The notes beneath the pieces were generated by a model that saw only the letters and a list, made by a program, of their open reading frames with translations, was not told the DNA's origin and made no database searches. This document shows, in pieces, positions 1 through 11,900 of a stretch of 64,000 bases of DNA. A program made the translations under genes and the position numbers. Source of the DNA: Plasmopara viticola (lineage: Eukaryota > Oomycota > Peronosporomycetes > Peronosporales > Peronosporaceae); assembly GCA_001695595.3 (NCBI GenBank), contig MBPM02000024.1:682001-746000 (forward strand), read 5' to 3'. How positions within the stretch are numbered: position 1 is the first letter of the stretch; the number at the start of each line of letters is the position of its first letter.

Positions 1-3000
1 AAAATCAAGCATCAGCAGGAAAGGGCAAGGGTAAAGACAACATCCATTGATACATTCCTCGAGTTGGTCCAGTGACCTAAGTCATTATTGCAATAGGTAA
101 AAAGCTATTTGTCTCCTCCACCGCCAGGCACTGGTCTCATTCGCCGTCTCGTGAGGTACCTACACCTCTATAGACTACCTAGTTGATGCAAGTAATGGCA
201 TCAACAGTACTCTGCCTGCCGCACTTGGCTTGTGCCACGTTCCCATGAGGATAAAAGTAGTTCAGAGTAGCCAACTTTTGCACGAGTACATAATTGGATA
301 TTCTGCCCCAAAGCCATCGTTCGATTTTCTTGAAGGATGCTCGAGAAGCTTCCACCAGATTTCTATTTATATCATCGAAAGGGTCTCTAATAGGCTTGAC
401 TACTTAAGTGCGACAAAACAGAGTCTTCTTGCGTCGTGCGCGACGCATCGGCTGCGCGTTGTTGCAACTCGATGAGGATGGGCGTGAAAGAGCCATCGTA
501 TTTCAGTATAGGTAGCATTAGACTGCCAGCCAAATTATTCCGCTCGAGTCAAGGTCTTTCTAACAATGTAGTACGCGCTGACAAAATTTCAAGTGCATCT
601 CATGAGTATGTGATTGATTTAATCAAACCATGCATTGCTAAAGAAGGCGGTAGAAATGTCTTTTGTCCTTAAGAATAAAGTATAGGTTCACCATTTAAGC
701 TGTGGTGATGTCAGTGCGTTGGGTTTGGGCTTCTTACTACGCTAGAAGCTCTGCCTTATATGATGTAGAAGTAACAGCGCAAATTTTAAGGTTGTGACAG
801 AGCGAGGCTTCTATTTATACCAAGCTTCGCTTGCAAATACCTCACGAGAAGTGGTATCGGAGAGCCATGTCGAGATGGCTTGCACTTCTCGGTGCCTATA
901 CGAACCTATGTATGCCTACTAAGCAACCAAATATTTAAGTCACCTCTACTGCAAAGACACGTTTTTCTTTATTGGCATACAGCTTATTGATCTCCTGGTC
1001 TCAAAGCTTGCATTTACTGGTCTTGTATTGCCGAGCGATCTCCTTTGGCGCAACTATGGGCATATATATCGTCGAGATATGTCGTGACTAAAGACTCTAA
1101 TGATCTAAACAATTGCCTGTGCAAATGCTTGAGCACCGTCGGGGGTGTTTGATAGACCGTGTGGCATCACTTATCACTCCCACATCATACCGCTGGACGT
1201 GCTATTTGCCATGAGGGGTATTTTGAATATTCTCGCTTGGTGAACGGGTGTTTGGGCAGGTAGCGTTGCACTGTTCAGCTCATACGCATGACTTATTGCT
1301 AGACTTCTAAAAACAAAAATTCGGCGACGAATGCGGAAATTTTGTTACCCGCATCATGCCACTCTTTGCATCTTCGACAAGAAAAGCATCAATTAGTTCT
1401 CACTGCTCCCGAACTATTGGTCTTGCTTTCTGACAAAAACCTTAACTTCTGACACAAAATCACACTTGGGTATTTAAGAACCGACTACGGAGGACTGATG
1501 TCTGTGCACGCAAGAATGCGTAATGATGATGACTAACCATTTCGAGTCTTTGGAAACTCTGGCACGTCATTATCTTTTTTTTGCTGACAAACACTTGCGT
1601 ACAACCAGAATAGACTGACGCGTGCTCGAAGAGATAGTTCAGATCGACTCTCGAAAAATGTCTAAATTCAAAGTATGTGGCAAATCCCGGAACAGTGAAA
1701 TTGTCGTATGACAAGCATTTTCGATTAAGTAGCCCTTGTATATTACAAATCACTCCTATATCTTAGCATTAGGCTTTCCATCCGCCGGGAAAGTTTATTC
1801 GACTCGCTCTTCAGTTTTGCTAGTATCTTTAAATTAGATTTATGCACTTTACAACGTACTCTTAAACATATCACTTAGCAACCCGTCTTATCTCGGAATG
1901 AATGATGTGTGTATCCAGTTGCACTGTCTGTCAATCAAAACTTAGTGTATTGTAAACAAAAACGTCCGCGACAAGTGCTGGATTTCGACTTTCGTACCAT
2001 GCTACTCTTTGCAATTTTTGAAAATAGCGCCAGTGAGCATGCAATGCTGGCCATTGCCAAGTGACGTAGTTCTTTCATGCCCGACGCAAGATCAATCTCG
2101 GAATTATATCTTCTCTACTGTGAGGTTTTGATAATGAGTCTCTAAACGCTATATAAAGCCCTATCGCAACTTACGCTGCGTGTGGAGCATACAAAAAATA
2201 TCAGCAAGGTCCTCGTAATTAGTATAAACTTTTACCTTCTACTTTTTGAGAAAATTAACGTCAAGCCAAGCACTCGCTCGCTTCGCGCTTTTTGAGTACA
2301 CCTGCTGTCGCACGAAAACGATTTCAATAGACGATTATCTTTGTGAATAAAGCTTCTTTGTCAACCCCCGAGACTGCTCGTGATACTTAGGGATCAAATG
2401 TGTATTCCGTTTTGATCACTTCCTGTAGAGCTTGCTGTGGAAGCCACCAATTTTGATCAGTGCTTCTCACGGACCAATAATTTCCGCCCGCTAAGCCATT
2501 TTACCCATTGCCCCTGTCTTTACGCTACCCTTATGTTACACATTATGAAGACGCCATCTCTTGCGGATCCGGCAGCCGGTGCTGTGAGCAAAATCTGATT
2601 TCACACAAAGTGAGGATCTAAAAAGTCCGCCATATCTACTTTCCGGGAGTATCAAAACCTTCGATGCCTCTCATTCTCATTCCGGGTATATATTTGACAA
2701 GGCTTTTCATGGAAGCTGTGCGCACAACAGAAGTAGGAAGAGGGCCTTACAGCGCAAAATTGGCCGAATGCTACCAATGACCTTGCCCCATTAATCGCTC
2801 AGAAATCGTACTAATCAAAATCAAGTCATCCGTGGACATGTCAAAGGCAACGGAAGGCTCATTGCCGAGAACATTTTTAAATTCTAAAGCCAGGTCCATT
2901 CAGACGGTGAGAATGTCTTCAACTGTCTTTTTCGGTAGTCGACCTGAATCTGAGGTTCTTTCATTGGGTTATTAGTAGGCAATGAAGGCTTAATCAAAGC

Positions 3001-5205
3001 ATCAAAGACAAGGTTTTGAGGTCACGGAAGCCAGTAAATCGTACGCCAATATTGACAAATATGCCCCTGCAGTGATGTTATGTCAATTTTTAGAGCTCTG
3101 TGAAAAGACATGATTTAGTAGACGCGATAAAATAGAAGGTGATACGGCTTGGTCAACGCAGCCTTCCAAAACAATTCAGGAATTGAATAGATCTAGTTAA
3201 TGTTGCACAAGTATAGCGTTTGTTAATCAGGCCTCGCAAAGATTTTGTTCGATGTATTCATTTTGAGGATTAAAGCACCAGTGGAACCCTTTAAGTCGTC
3301 ATTTTTTTACATATTAGACGAGAAAATACTGTCAAGCGCCTTTTGCGACGCTTTTTAATCCTTGATGTATTTTGATGAGAATGGTCACAAGCGTGTCATT
3401 TTATTTTAACTATCCAAGTATTACCGAAAAAAACTATTCTGTTCATTTTACATGCCATGAAATACCAACCGGCAAAGCTTTGCGCCATGAATTTTGAGGG
3501 AGGTGCACTATATAGCAGCAAGCTGGAAGTCAGGTGTACTCAATCGATACCAACAGAGCTTCTAGTGTCATGACTTTTTGGCAGGAGAAGACATCAAGGA
3601 CGATTGGTTAATTTCTTGACAGCGATCGCAGTTTAATCGCTGTAAGTAGGCATACACTACAGAGTGAATCCTGCAGATGCTGTACAAGTCGTCGTTGGAT
3701 CGACGAGAACGCGAAGGCACACGACTCTCTGACTAGCGGTCACTTAGGCAAAAAGATAGAGTTGATTATAGAATTTTGCTACATACCTGTAGCCTTGGAT
3801 GTACAAGCGAGTGGCCAAGTTTTAGAGTATCTGCACGAGGTTTAGGCCGCGACTCACAAGCCATCTTTTTTATAAAGCCTTTTGGTACCGGCGGACTGCT
3901 GAAAGACTATCAGCTCCGACTTTATCTCCGGCTTGTCGGACTGCATTGACAACACAGGCAAAGCTGCATTTTGCGTGTCGCACAAGTAGGATGGGGCTTT
4001 TACACCTGTTTCTGCCATCTTCATTAGTAAACAAAGCACAAGACTCTCATTAAATTAAATCTGAATACGTTGGCCTTCAATACGCGTTGGTTTCGAATAG
4101 GCTCCCGCACTTTACCGCTGCATTTCAAAAAGCATTCGTCTACTATTCGGAACCAGTCAGCCGCAGATCATTTACAGACAGATGGGTAGACGGAAAGGAT
4201 CAGTCGTGTGCTCGAAGACACACTGCATCGCATGCGAGCTGAAGCCCCACATTCTTGAGCCGACAAGTTTTTGGCTGAGTTTACGCTCAGTAATGCTATA
4301 TGGCCTTTACACACTCGTATTCAAATAGGCTAAATCTCTTTGGGGTTCAGCTAGTTTGTCAAAGCAAGATCGTTTCTAATATAGAAGGAGAAGAGACTTG
4401 AACAACTTTTTCTTCCATGTATCTTCTTCAGACCACTCTTCTTGCAATATAGACATCGGGCTTTGCAAAAAGTCGCAATCAACAGGCGAGCAAAAAGATT
4501 ATTTTTACGCTAGAGAAACAAAAGAAATTTAAAAGGAAAGCGCAAATTAAATTGCTTATAAGAAATAATATGGTATAGTACTATTGGATACGAAGAACCT
4601 ATAATAATTTCTGTTTCGAACTAAGTGAGATATTGTTTCTTTTAGCCTTTCACGGTTTAAAAAAAGGGTGGGTTGGCGCTCAGTCCGGATTAATTGTCGT
4701 CAATCCAGATCAATGAGGATTCGTCGGAAGATTTTTCGATCGCACGTTGTGCATTCTTGAGTCGGCAAGGTGAGCTGTGATGGCGAGACATGCCACAACA
4801 TTTTTGACGACTGGAAGGTTCAGGAGGGCCAACCGCATGACATCCTGCAAGAATTCACGTTTTGTAAAGCGACGAACGTCGTAGCATTGGCAGTGTGCTG
4901 CTGTAGGTTTTAGGCGCCAAAATTATATGCTTTAAACGGCTTCCTGCCAGTGGAGGCCCGAGTCTGTAAACGACATCGTCTATGAAGGAAAAGGCCGCGA
5001 TTAGTGGCGGTCGCATTCGTAGCCATGAAGGCACTCGCGAGTCGTCTAAGCCATTTACCGCAGCCACGAACGCGTTGTCCTCTTACCAATCGAACAGAAA
5101 TGCCGGATTGTCGACGACCTATGCGTTAGCTCTTCATTTGATTGCACTTTTATCTGAATGTTAAATCCCTTATCTCGTCTGATTTCGTATCATTACAGCT
5201 TTAAT
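1..5205. other. Gene-free left flank with decayed retroelement DNA
   Basis: No intact gene is visible over about 5.2 kb. Short open frames (60-97 codons) overlap on both strands and show no recognised domain. The part I can interpret is a broken RNase H-like tract near 430-620, listed separately. A minus-strand tract at about 2800-2930 translates to protein-like sequence with stops (for example PKKTVEDILTV then MDLALEFKNVLGNEPSVAF) and may be another decayed gene, but I cannot name it. The rest looks like neutral intergenic sequence. Confidence 0.6.
430..620 (+). pseudogene. Gypsy-type retrotransposon RNase H fragment, frameshifted
   Basis: In one frame the DNA reads RDASA, the strand containing the first catalytic Asp of retroelement RNase H. 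After a shift of one base it continues ALLQLDEDGRERAIVFQYR and then stops. The order DASx...(G)A-LLQ-DEDGRER...FQSR is typical of the RNase H that follows reverse transcriptase in Ty3/Gypsy elements of oomycetes. No intact reverse transcriptase precedes it and no integrase follows it, so this is a small remnant of an old copy. The reading is by eye; a profile search would settle it. Confidence 0.5.
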
Positions 5206-5537
5206 CTTCGGAAAAGGTTGAAGTGACGCCCTCCTTCCAAGCGCGGGGGCTAAATGCTCGCGCGCTTCGGGCAGGTGCTCTCAGGCATCTGCAGGTCTCT
5301 AACGAGTCTCACCCTCGACGCGACGGTCTCCAGCACCAGGACGCCACCTGGGCTCTTACCAAGTCAGAGCTAAACAAAAGAATGGAAGACCCTCACGACC
5401 TCGGTGCTGGCTGCACTGCCCGCCGAACGAGACCCGACGTATGCGGACACCACTCTATGCCGTGGACTAGCCAGACTGAGCCTAGCACGTGCATAACTTG
5501 GCAACGCGATAAACGTAATACAATACAATACAATACC
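5206..5537 (+). repeat. SINE-like repeat, copy 1
   Basis: This is a member of the 320-330 bp family that occurs five times in the window. It starts near TTCGGAAAAGGTTG, carries the shared core GACGCCCTCCTTCCAAGCGC, and ends in a TACAA-type simple repeat tail after a GCAACGCGATAA block. No convincing target-site duplication is seen for this copy; TTAATCTTCGG before it and TTAATATTCGG at about 5576-5586 are a weak candidate. An accidental open frame of 115 codons runs through it. It ends about 60 bp before the start codon of the RS-rich protein gene. Confidence 0.85.
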
Positions 5538-5596
5538 AATAGTACTGAGTACGTACTACAGGCTAGATAACTAGTATTAATATTCGGCTTTTACTG

Positions 5597-7144
5597 ATGG
5601 ATCGACGCAGAACCTCACGTCGCAGCCGAAGCCACACGCCGCGCTATCGTGGCGCCGAGCGTGGACGCAGAGGCAATGGTCGCAGTATTAGCCGCAGTAG
5701 AAGTCACAGTGACAGGGATCGGACGTTGCTGTCTGAGGGCACGAGAAAGACGCGGACGAGGGTAGACCGCCAGCATCGCAGCCGCAGCCGCAGCCCAAGC
5801 GCCAGTCGCGAGCGCTATATGCATCGAGGGAAACGTGCAAATCACAGCCGTAGTCCCAGCGCTAGTCGTGAGCGTCATTTGCGTCGAGCTAAGCGGGATA
5901 ATTACAGCCGTAGCCCCAGCGCTAGTCGTGAGCGTTATTCGCATCGAGGGAAGAGAGCAAGTCACAGCCGGAGCCCTAGCGCTAGTTGTGATCGCTATTT
6001 GCATCGAGGTACAAAGTATTTTAGTGGCAGCTCTTACAGCGGCATCAGGCGCAGCAGAAGTCGCAGCGTCGATGCCAGTCGTTGGGTAATGAGTCGTCGT
6101 CGACACAGCCCCAGCCCACGTCATGAAAGTTCTTATACACGACAGCGCAGCCCCAGCCTACGTAGTTATCAAAAGTCTTCATCGCGTCAACGCAGTCGAG
6201 ATTCTTATCACCGCAGCCCAAGTCTTCGTGGACGGAGCCCAACTCCGCGTTGCCTCAACTCCCACTTTGTAAAGCGCCGCAGCCCCAGTTTCCGCCGCAG
6301 TAACAGTACGCGTCGACGTAGTCCCAGTTTACAAGAGCGTTCTCTTGATCAAAGTCGGTGTGAACGCGGTGCACATTCTCGCAATCGCAGTCGTAGTGCG
6401 AGTCGGCAAGGTCATAGTCCACATCGCCATCGAAAAAGTCAGTCACGATCACTGTCCCGTCGGCGTCGAGATGCAAGTGCTGCTTCGCAATTGGGATCAT
6501 CACGTGGTCTCAGTAGGAGCCCCAATCGCTACATGCGGTTTGGTACAGTTGGGCAGCCACAGACTTTGTCAACGAAAATTCCCTTAAAATCCGGATATGA
6601 TGATTCTACCGATAGCAAGCACGATGTGAAGGTGATTGAGCTAGCGGGCAAAGGCACTGACGAACATTGCGTATCAGCCATAGGAAGTCATGAAGATTCC
6701 AGCATCTTCCAACAGCATTTACCTAGTCATTCCTCTCACGGTGACCACCCTGCTTCGTCTCCCCCAACTCCTCACGAATCTTCTTCCTCAGCAAAACCAA
6801 TCATGCCAATAAAATCAATGACTGTATCGTCCCCACAAAGCGGTCTCAGCAATTCACCAGCACCAACAAAGCCAACTGGTGGCACTGGGAGTCACCGTTT
6901 AGTGAATACAATTCTGGAAAAAAAGCTCGAGGCGCAGCGTGAAAGCCATCGTGCGTTTCTGAAGTGTAGAAGCGACTACAATCGTGCCGAGATAAAGTGC
7001 GTTTCGATTGAAGCTGAGCTTCGACTGGCCGAGTTCTGGTTGGGCGTCGTGACAAAAAACTTAGAGGAGGTCGGCAAGCGCATTGAGGTGCACGACTGGA
7101 ACTTTCAAAAGATTACGAACCAAGACGAATTCGACGTGGCGTAA
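5597..7144 (+). CDS. RS-rich (SR-like) nuclear protein with C-terminal coiled coil
   Basis: Single-exon gene for 515 residues. Residues 1 to about 310 are very rich in Arg-Ser, with SRSRSPSASRER-type runs as in splicing factors and other nuclear speckle proteins. Residues 64-138 are a tandem array of 20-residue units. The middle (about 320-430) is Ser/Pro/Thr-rich and probably disordered. The last 90 residues are charged and helical (LEKKLEAQRESHRAFLKC onward) and should form a coiled coil. No RRM is present, so it is not a canonical SR splicing factor; a role as an RS-domain partner in mRNA processing is inference. The first ATG after the repeat was chosen because the basic RS sequence begins at once. 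It faces the RCC1-BTB gene tail to tail, 129 bp away. Long open frames on the opposite strand are shadows of the biased codons. Confidence 0.85.
   Translation: MDRRRTSRRSRSHTPRYRGAERGRRGNGRSISRSRSHSDRDRTLLSEGTRKTRTRVDRQHRSRSRSPSASRERYMHRGKRANHSRSPSASRERHLRRAKRDNYSRSPSASRERYSHRGKRASHSRSPSASCDRYLHRGTKYFSGSSYSGIRRSRSRSVDASRWVMSRRRHSPSPRHESSYTRQRSPSLRSYQKSSSRQRSRDSYHRSPSLRGRSPTPRCLNSHFVKRRSPSFRRSNSTRRRSPSLQERSLDQSRCERGAHSRNRSRSASRQGHSPHRHRKSQSRSLSRRRRDASAASQLGSSRGLSRSPNRYMRFGTVGQPQTLSTKIPLKSGYDDSTDSKHDVKVIELAGKGTDEHCVSAIGSHEDSSIFQQHLPSHSSHGDHPASSPPTPHESSSSAKPIMPIKSMTVSSPQSGLSNSPAPTKPTGGTGSHRLVNTILEKKLEAQRESHRAFLKCRSDYNRAEIKCVSIEAELRLAEFWLGVVTKNLEEVGKRIEVHDWNFQKITNQDEFDVA
5786..6010 (+). repeat. 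60-bp tandem repeat inside the RS-rich gene
   Basis: About 3.75 units of 60 bp encode the 20-residue unit SRSPSASRERYxHRGKRAxH. The units differ by several substitutions, with both synonymous and amino-acid changes (for example YMHRGKR, HLRRAKR, YSHRGKR, YLHRGTK). Arrays of this kind change copy number by slippage, so length differences between isolates are likely. Confidence 0.9.
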
Positions 7145-7273
7145 GAGAGCAGCAGCAAAAGTACATTTAAGAAATCGATTTCTTGTCTAATAGTGGATTA
7201 AAAATACATCAAGAGCGCAATTTTACTATTATAAAAGCTGTATCTTGGCCACCGTACATTCTTGATCATTAAT

Positions 7274-8973
7274 CTACCGATTTTGGAGCACCTCCAAGAT
7301 GAGGTCACGAGAAAGGCTGGCAAAGCCATCTGATTTTGTGACACTGTCAAAATTATGCACCATGTACGCGAGGCAAATCTCCCGCAGCCGATTCGAGTGC
7401 AAATCGTCTGCAGACTGAAAGAGAACAGCTGCATTTTCTACGTTGATATTCTTTTGCACAATAATCTCACAAAGACCCTTGAGGCGATCCAGCGTGTACA
7501 AATCAGCGGCAGCATATAGTTCTAATGCCATTTCAGCGCCCACATCAATCGAATCCACATATATATACTCCAGTAGCGCTAAGAAAACGGACACCCGGAT
7601 ATGCATTAATGATATTTCTTGTTCATGAGACTCACGCATGCCTGATGAAAACATTGCGCGAAAGTGGTCGCTACGAACAGCTAAAATGGCACGATGTGAA
7701 TGAACAGCACGTCCTTCGACAAGAAAAGTGACATCCGAAAACTCAGCGTTATCAATGAGCTGGCGCATGTCACCAACATATGAAGAAGTCAGAATAGAGG
7801 CTCGAAGCATCGCCACAGGATCCACGAGTGCGACTGTGTGCTCATTGTAAGAAGCTACGCTAACCACGCGTTTGCTCTCCAGGACGTCCACTAACTTTGG
7901 TAATGTAACCTTGGTCGTATCATTGTGACCCAACTTGCCGTGATCACCGTTTCCCCATGTATACACCTCGCCCGTGTCTGTGAGCGCGACTGTATGACTC
8001 CATCCGCATGTGATCTGCACAACCAACTTCTCAACGAGATTTTCTACCCGTGTAGGCACTGTTTTGTTCAGCTTATCACCGTGTCCAAGTTGTCCGTGCT
8101 CGCCTCCACCCCACGTATACACTTCTCCTGTTTCTGTAACTGCCGCAGTATGGAACCCTCCACAAGCAATCTGCTTCACGCGTTTGCCTGCCAGTGCGTC
8201 CACCAAGCGTGCAACGGGCTGATTCCGCTCTGAATTGTGCCCAAGACGTCCAAACTTTCCTTCCCCAAACGTAAAGACCTCTCCAAACTCGCTCAGAGCA
8301 GCTGTGTGGAAGCCACAGGCCGAAATCTGGACAATGGACTTCCCCCGAAGTTCCTCAACTGGGCAAGGCAGGTACTGATGCCCCTCAGTGTCTCCGTGAC
8401 CTGATACGCCATTTTCCTTGTCACCCCACGTATACACGTCCTTATTTTCCAATAACACGACCGTGTGTCGACTACCGCAAGCCACCTGCCGCACCTGCAT
8501 GCTCTTGAGTGTCTCCACCAAGTACGGAGTTGAGTGACCCGTTTCGTTGCCGTGTCCCAATTTTCCATACATACCGCCTCCCCATGTATACAAATCACCC
8601 GAGACTGTCACGGCGGCCGTGTGGTAACTGCCGCACGTGACCTGACGAATACTTTTACCTCGCAGCTCTTCTACGAGGCGCGGCACAAACTTCCACCCAT
8701 TGTCTCCATGACCTAAGCGTCCATCATCACCACGTCCCCACGTGTAGACATCTCCTTCGTCTGTTCAGTGCAAATATGGGTCAACTGGCGATTGCTGAGA
8801 TGATAATGATAGGCGTACGCACCTGTGAGGACGACGGTGTGGCCGCTGCCGCACGCAATCTGAACTATACGTCGCTCGTCTAGTGCATCAATCGTCACTG
8901 GACGATGCTGATCGCTTGTGTCCCCAAGACCCAACTGTCCGTCTTCTCCGCGACCCCAACTATAGACGGTCAT
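7274..8973 (-). CDS. RCC1-repeat protein with C-terminal BTB domain (RCBTB-like)
   Basis: Two exons: 8973-8823 and 8760-7274, with a 62-nt intron (GTGCGT...GAACAG). Splicing joins VVLT to DEGDVYTWG and gives 545 residues. Seven RCC1 repeats fill the first two thirds, each with a Y-T/S-W-G-x-G-x-x-G-x-L-G-H-G signature and a CGxxHT strand; the fifth reads FTFGEGKFG. These should form a seven-bladed propeller. A BTB/POZ domain follows (DVTFLVEGRAVHSHRAILA, then FRAMFSSGMRES), then a BACK-like helical tail. In animals and plants RCC1-BTB proteins act as scaffolds, often as substrate adaptors for cullin-3 ubiquitin ligases; that role here is inference from the family. The start at MTVYSWGRGEDG opens the first repeat directly. 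Its promoter faces the long gap to the right. Confidence 0.9.
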
Positions 8974-11900
8974 GGGGGTACTCGATAAAAAGCTTCCGAC
9001 GCAGCGACTAAACGACTCTTTCTTCGTGAGAAAGTACTTTGTATGAACAATGTTCAGTTTTGGCTGTTGTGTGCGTTACACCATGCAAGGGTGATGGAAT
9101 GTCGTAAACGCAGTTTGAAGTGTCAAGACTACCACTGTTAAAAAGCGACAAAGTTTTGAAGTGTGATCGTACATACTATAGAAAGAAAGCTCTCTCAATT
9201 ACCTCCATTACTGGGGCACCACTTCCCAAATAAGTCAAGGTGACTGTTTTCAAACATAGGTGAAATACGCCCGCCTCGCACTCAACTCTCCAAAAACCAG
9301 GTAGCGTTGATGGAGAAAGCATTCCAAATTATCCTCCACAAGGAGTACAGTACAACAAGTTCGTTCTTTTGGAACACCATCGATGGGCAATCTGTCCGGT
9401 AGAAAATACTTAAAAGGTGTCCGAAAGCCTGCTGACTCGGGCCAAGAATTAGCGCTATTCAGCAATGCAATATCGTACAAACTGACTACGCACATGGTAC
9501 GGGCCAATACCAGAGCGAAATCAACGAAGTGAGCTTTTCTCTAGCTCAAGGGCTCCGAAAGGTTGCTGTCCAAAGGTGCGCTCTCAGGACCATGGAGACG
9601 CCGATCACTAGTCAGTCTATTAAATTGAGCTACAAAGTCACCAGTGGCAAGAGAGCTTGACAAATCTCGAAGGAGTACTTAGCAATACGTAAACACGCAG
9701 CTGTTCAAAGCATTTTAAGTCTTGATCGACGTCGGCGCATCAAGATACTTGACGCACAGGCAAAAGAGCGCGGTCAGCCAAGACAAATTAGCTAAACCTA
9801 AAAAATATCGCTGCACAAAAAAGCTGCTTTGAGTTCGACTGCCTAAAGCGATGATTCTGTCAGACCCTGGCTAAAGAATTTGATAGCACAGTCATTGCTT
9901 GGCCCCGATAACGACAGCTTTAACCTGAATCTGGGGTGAAAAAACGCGAATTTGTACCGATTGATTGGTGTCTCAATCACGCGCAACAAGGTTATATAGT
10001 CATTTTTTCCCCTGTTGTGTATACGACTAATTCTATCGGAAGATACGCAAAAAATAATACGTGAGGTACCAAAAGCACCACATCTCAAAGCCTTCTTTAG
10101 CAGGTAATTAGGTCCAGCAGGCAGCCAAATCGCGAAAGATAGCACCACAAATGTAAATAGCGTTTCCCACACATAGGTTTATGAAAGATCGTCGCGAAAA
10201 GGTAGCATAAGTCTGCAAGATTGAGTGTGATACTGAGTTTCACAGTGTGTAGCTTTTGCACTATTAATTGCGGGTGCCAAAGCTCCGCAGACGGATAACA
10301 AAGTACCATCAACAATTGGTGACATAGCTTCATTAGTCTACAATACAAAATTGATCAGATGAGATGCAGTGGCTAACTAAGCCACCATTTCTGCATGACT
10401 ATCTAGCAGTTGAAGTTGTCGGCAAGCCTCGGCAGGTATGTTTCATATGGAGGCTCTACCAGAGCTACAAGAGTGAATGACTTTTAAAATCGCAAATTTC
10501 TTTAAATCCAGGCTGACTTGAAGGCCAGAAATATGATGTCACTGGAGATGAAAATTGATCGGTAATTCTTGATGGTTTAAACATATTTTCGGTTTTAGAC
10601 GAGAATAATTGGATTAGCCTCGTGGACAGCCTACGTGGCGTCTGGGCTCAGAGATTGAACACGCTCCTAGCGATCTCAAGGATCTACTACAACTTTTTCA
10701 ATAACACGTAATTTAGGTGTCGTGACAGAGACCCGCCGTAAAAACTCAATTAGATAGGTGAGTCAGGCACTAGGTTGACTTCGTGCTAGCAGCAGAGTGT
10801 AGTGTCGCCAGGCAATGTAAGAAAATAAAAGCAATGCGAGCTCAATAACACCTTCTTCACCCTAAAGACAAAATCTATTGTGGTACAAGACACAATTCTT
10901 ATCCTTTATTGTGCTTAAAAACCAAACGGAAAGTGACGCTCTAGGGTTGCTGAACTGCGCAACGATTTCTGCACAGACGCGTGTGTCAAAGGTTGTAGTG
11001 CCCAACAACATGTTCGGTTGTATACAATTATTATCAAAGTTAAAAGCAAAGGTGGGGTATACCTAGCGGCATGACCGTAGAGTATCTAGATTTTCAAAAA
11101 CCGCCCCGGTGGCGGACACCCTTAAGTCAAACAATTGTGATCACCATAATGAGTTTCCGCTCAGGTCTACTACAACAATAATTGTCTCTATAGGGTCTGA
11201 AGAAAAAAGATTAATCGGCTCTGAACACTTTTTAGACCATTTCTGGTAAGTATTTAAGGTTAGGATGACATTAAATGTCCCGCAAACATCGACAAATGCG
11301 TCCTTGCAACACAGAAAAGAATATTTTCTGGCTACAATGTAGGCAGCCTTGGGACTCACGCAGGCCCGTAATAAATATGCCTATGTCGGCTTAGCCCACG
11401 CCACCTTTTTTTTGAGTTAGAAAGCTGTCAGGCTTGCCCATATATCGGTCAATATACTGTGCTGGCTTTATGTGTCTTGTGAAGCTTCGATTAGATTTAC
11501 TAAAGGGTGATATGGAATGGAACTGAGAGCGAGCACTAGTATACAAACCTAAGAGTATCTGTAGCAATATTTCGTTCGGGCTATGAAGGACGAGACAAAT
11601 TTTCAGTCCGTTATCTACGACACTTCAAACAATGCCACAGGTTGCACGTTGGTGCACCTTGATAGCGATGTTAAGAGCTAGTCATCTTGTGAGTAGAACT
11701 ACCCGTTTATGATAAAAAAAAACCAATTATCATTAAGTACTTCAGTAAAATTCTAAGTGTTTTTTTATCGTAAGTTGTTTAAGACATGCATCTTTGAGGA
11801 CGGCGGAAAATACGGTCTGATTTTCTAATAGAATTGCAATTCGACTCTCATTTTTTGAGAAGTATTATTTCTGCCTTTTATTTTGTTTTTGAAACCTACC

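Noticed and set aside
5223..5570. 115-codon frame inside the SINE-like copy (related frames in the other copies)
   Set aside because: The frame is interrupted in other copies and has no domain; short non-coding repeats of high GC stay open by chance. It was kept as repeat only.
5615..6124. 169-codon open frame on the minus strand opposite the RS-rich gene
   Set aside because: It is the complement of SR codons (Ala/Thr-rich product without domain); codon bias explains it.
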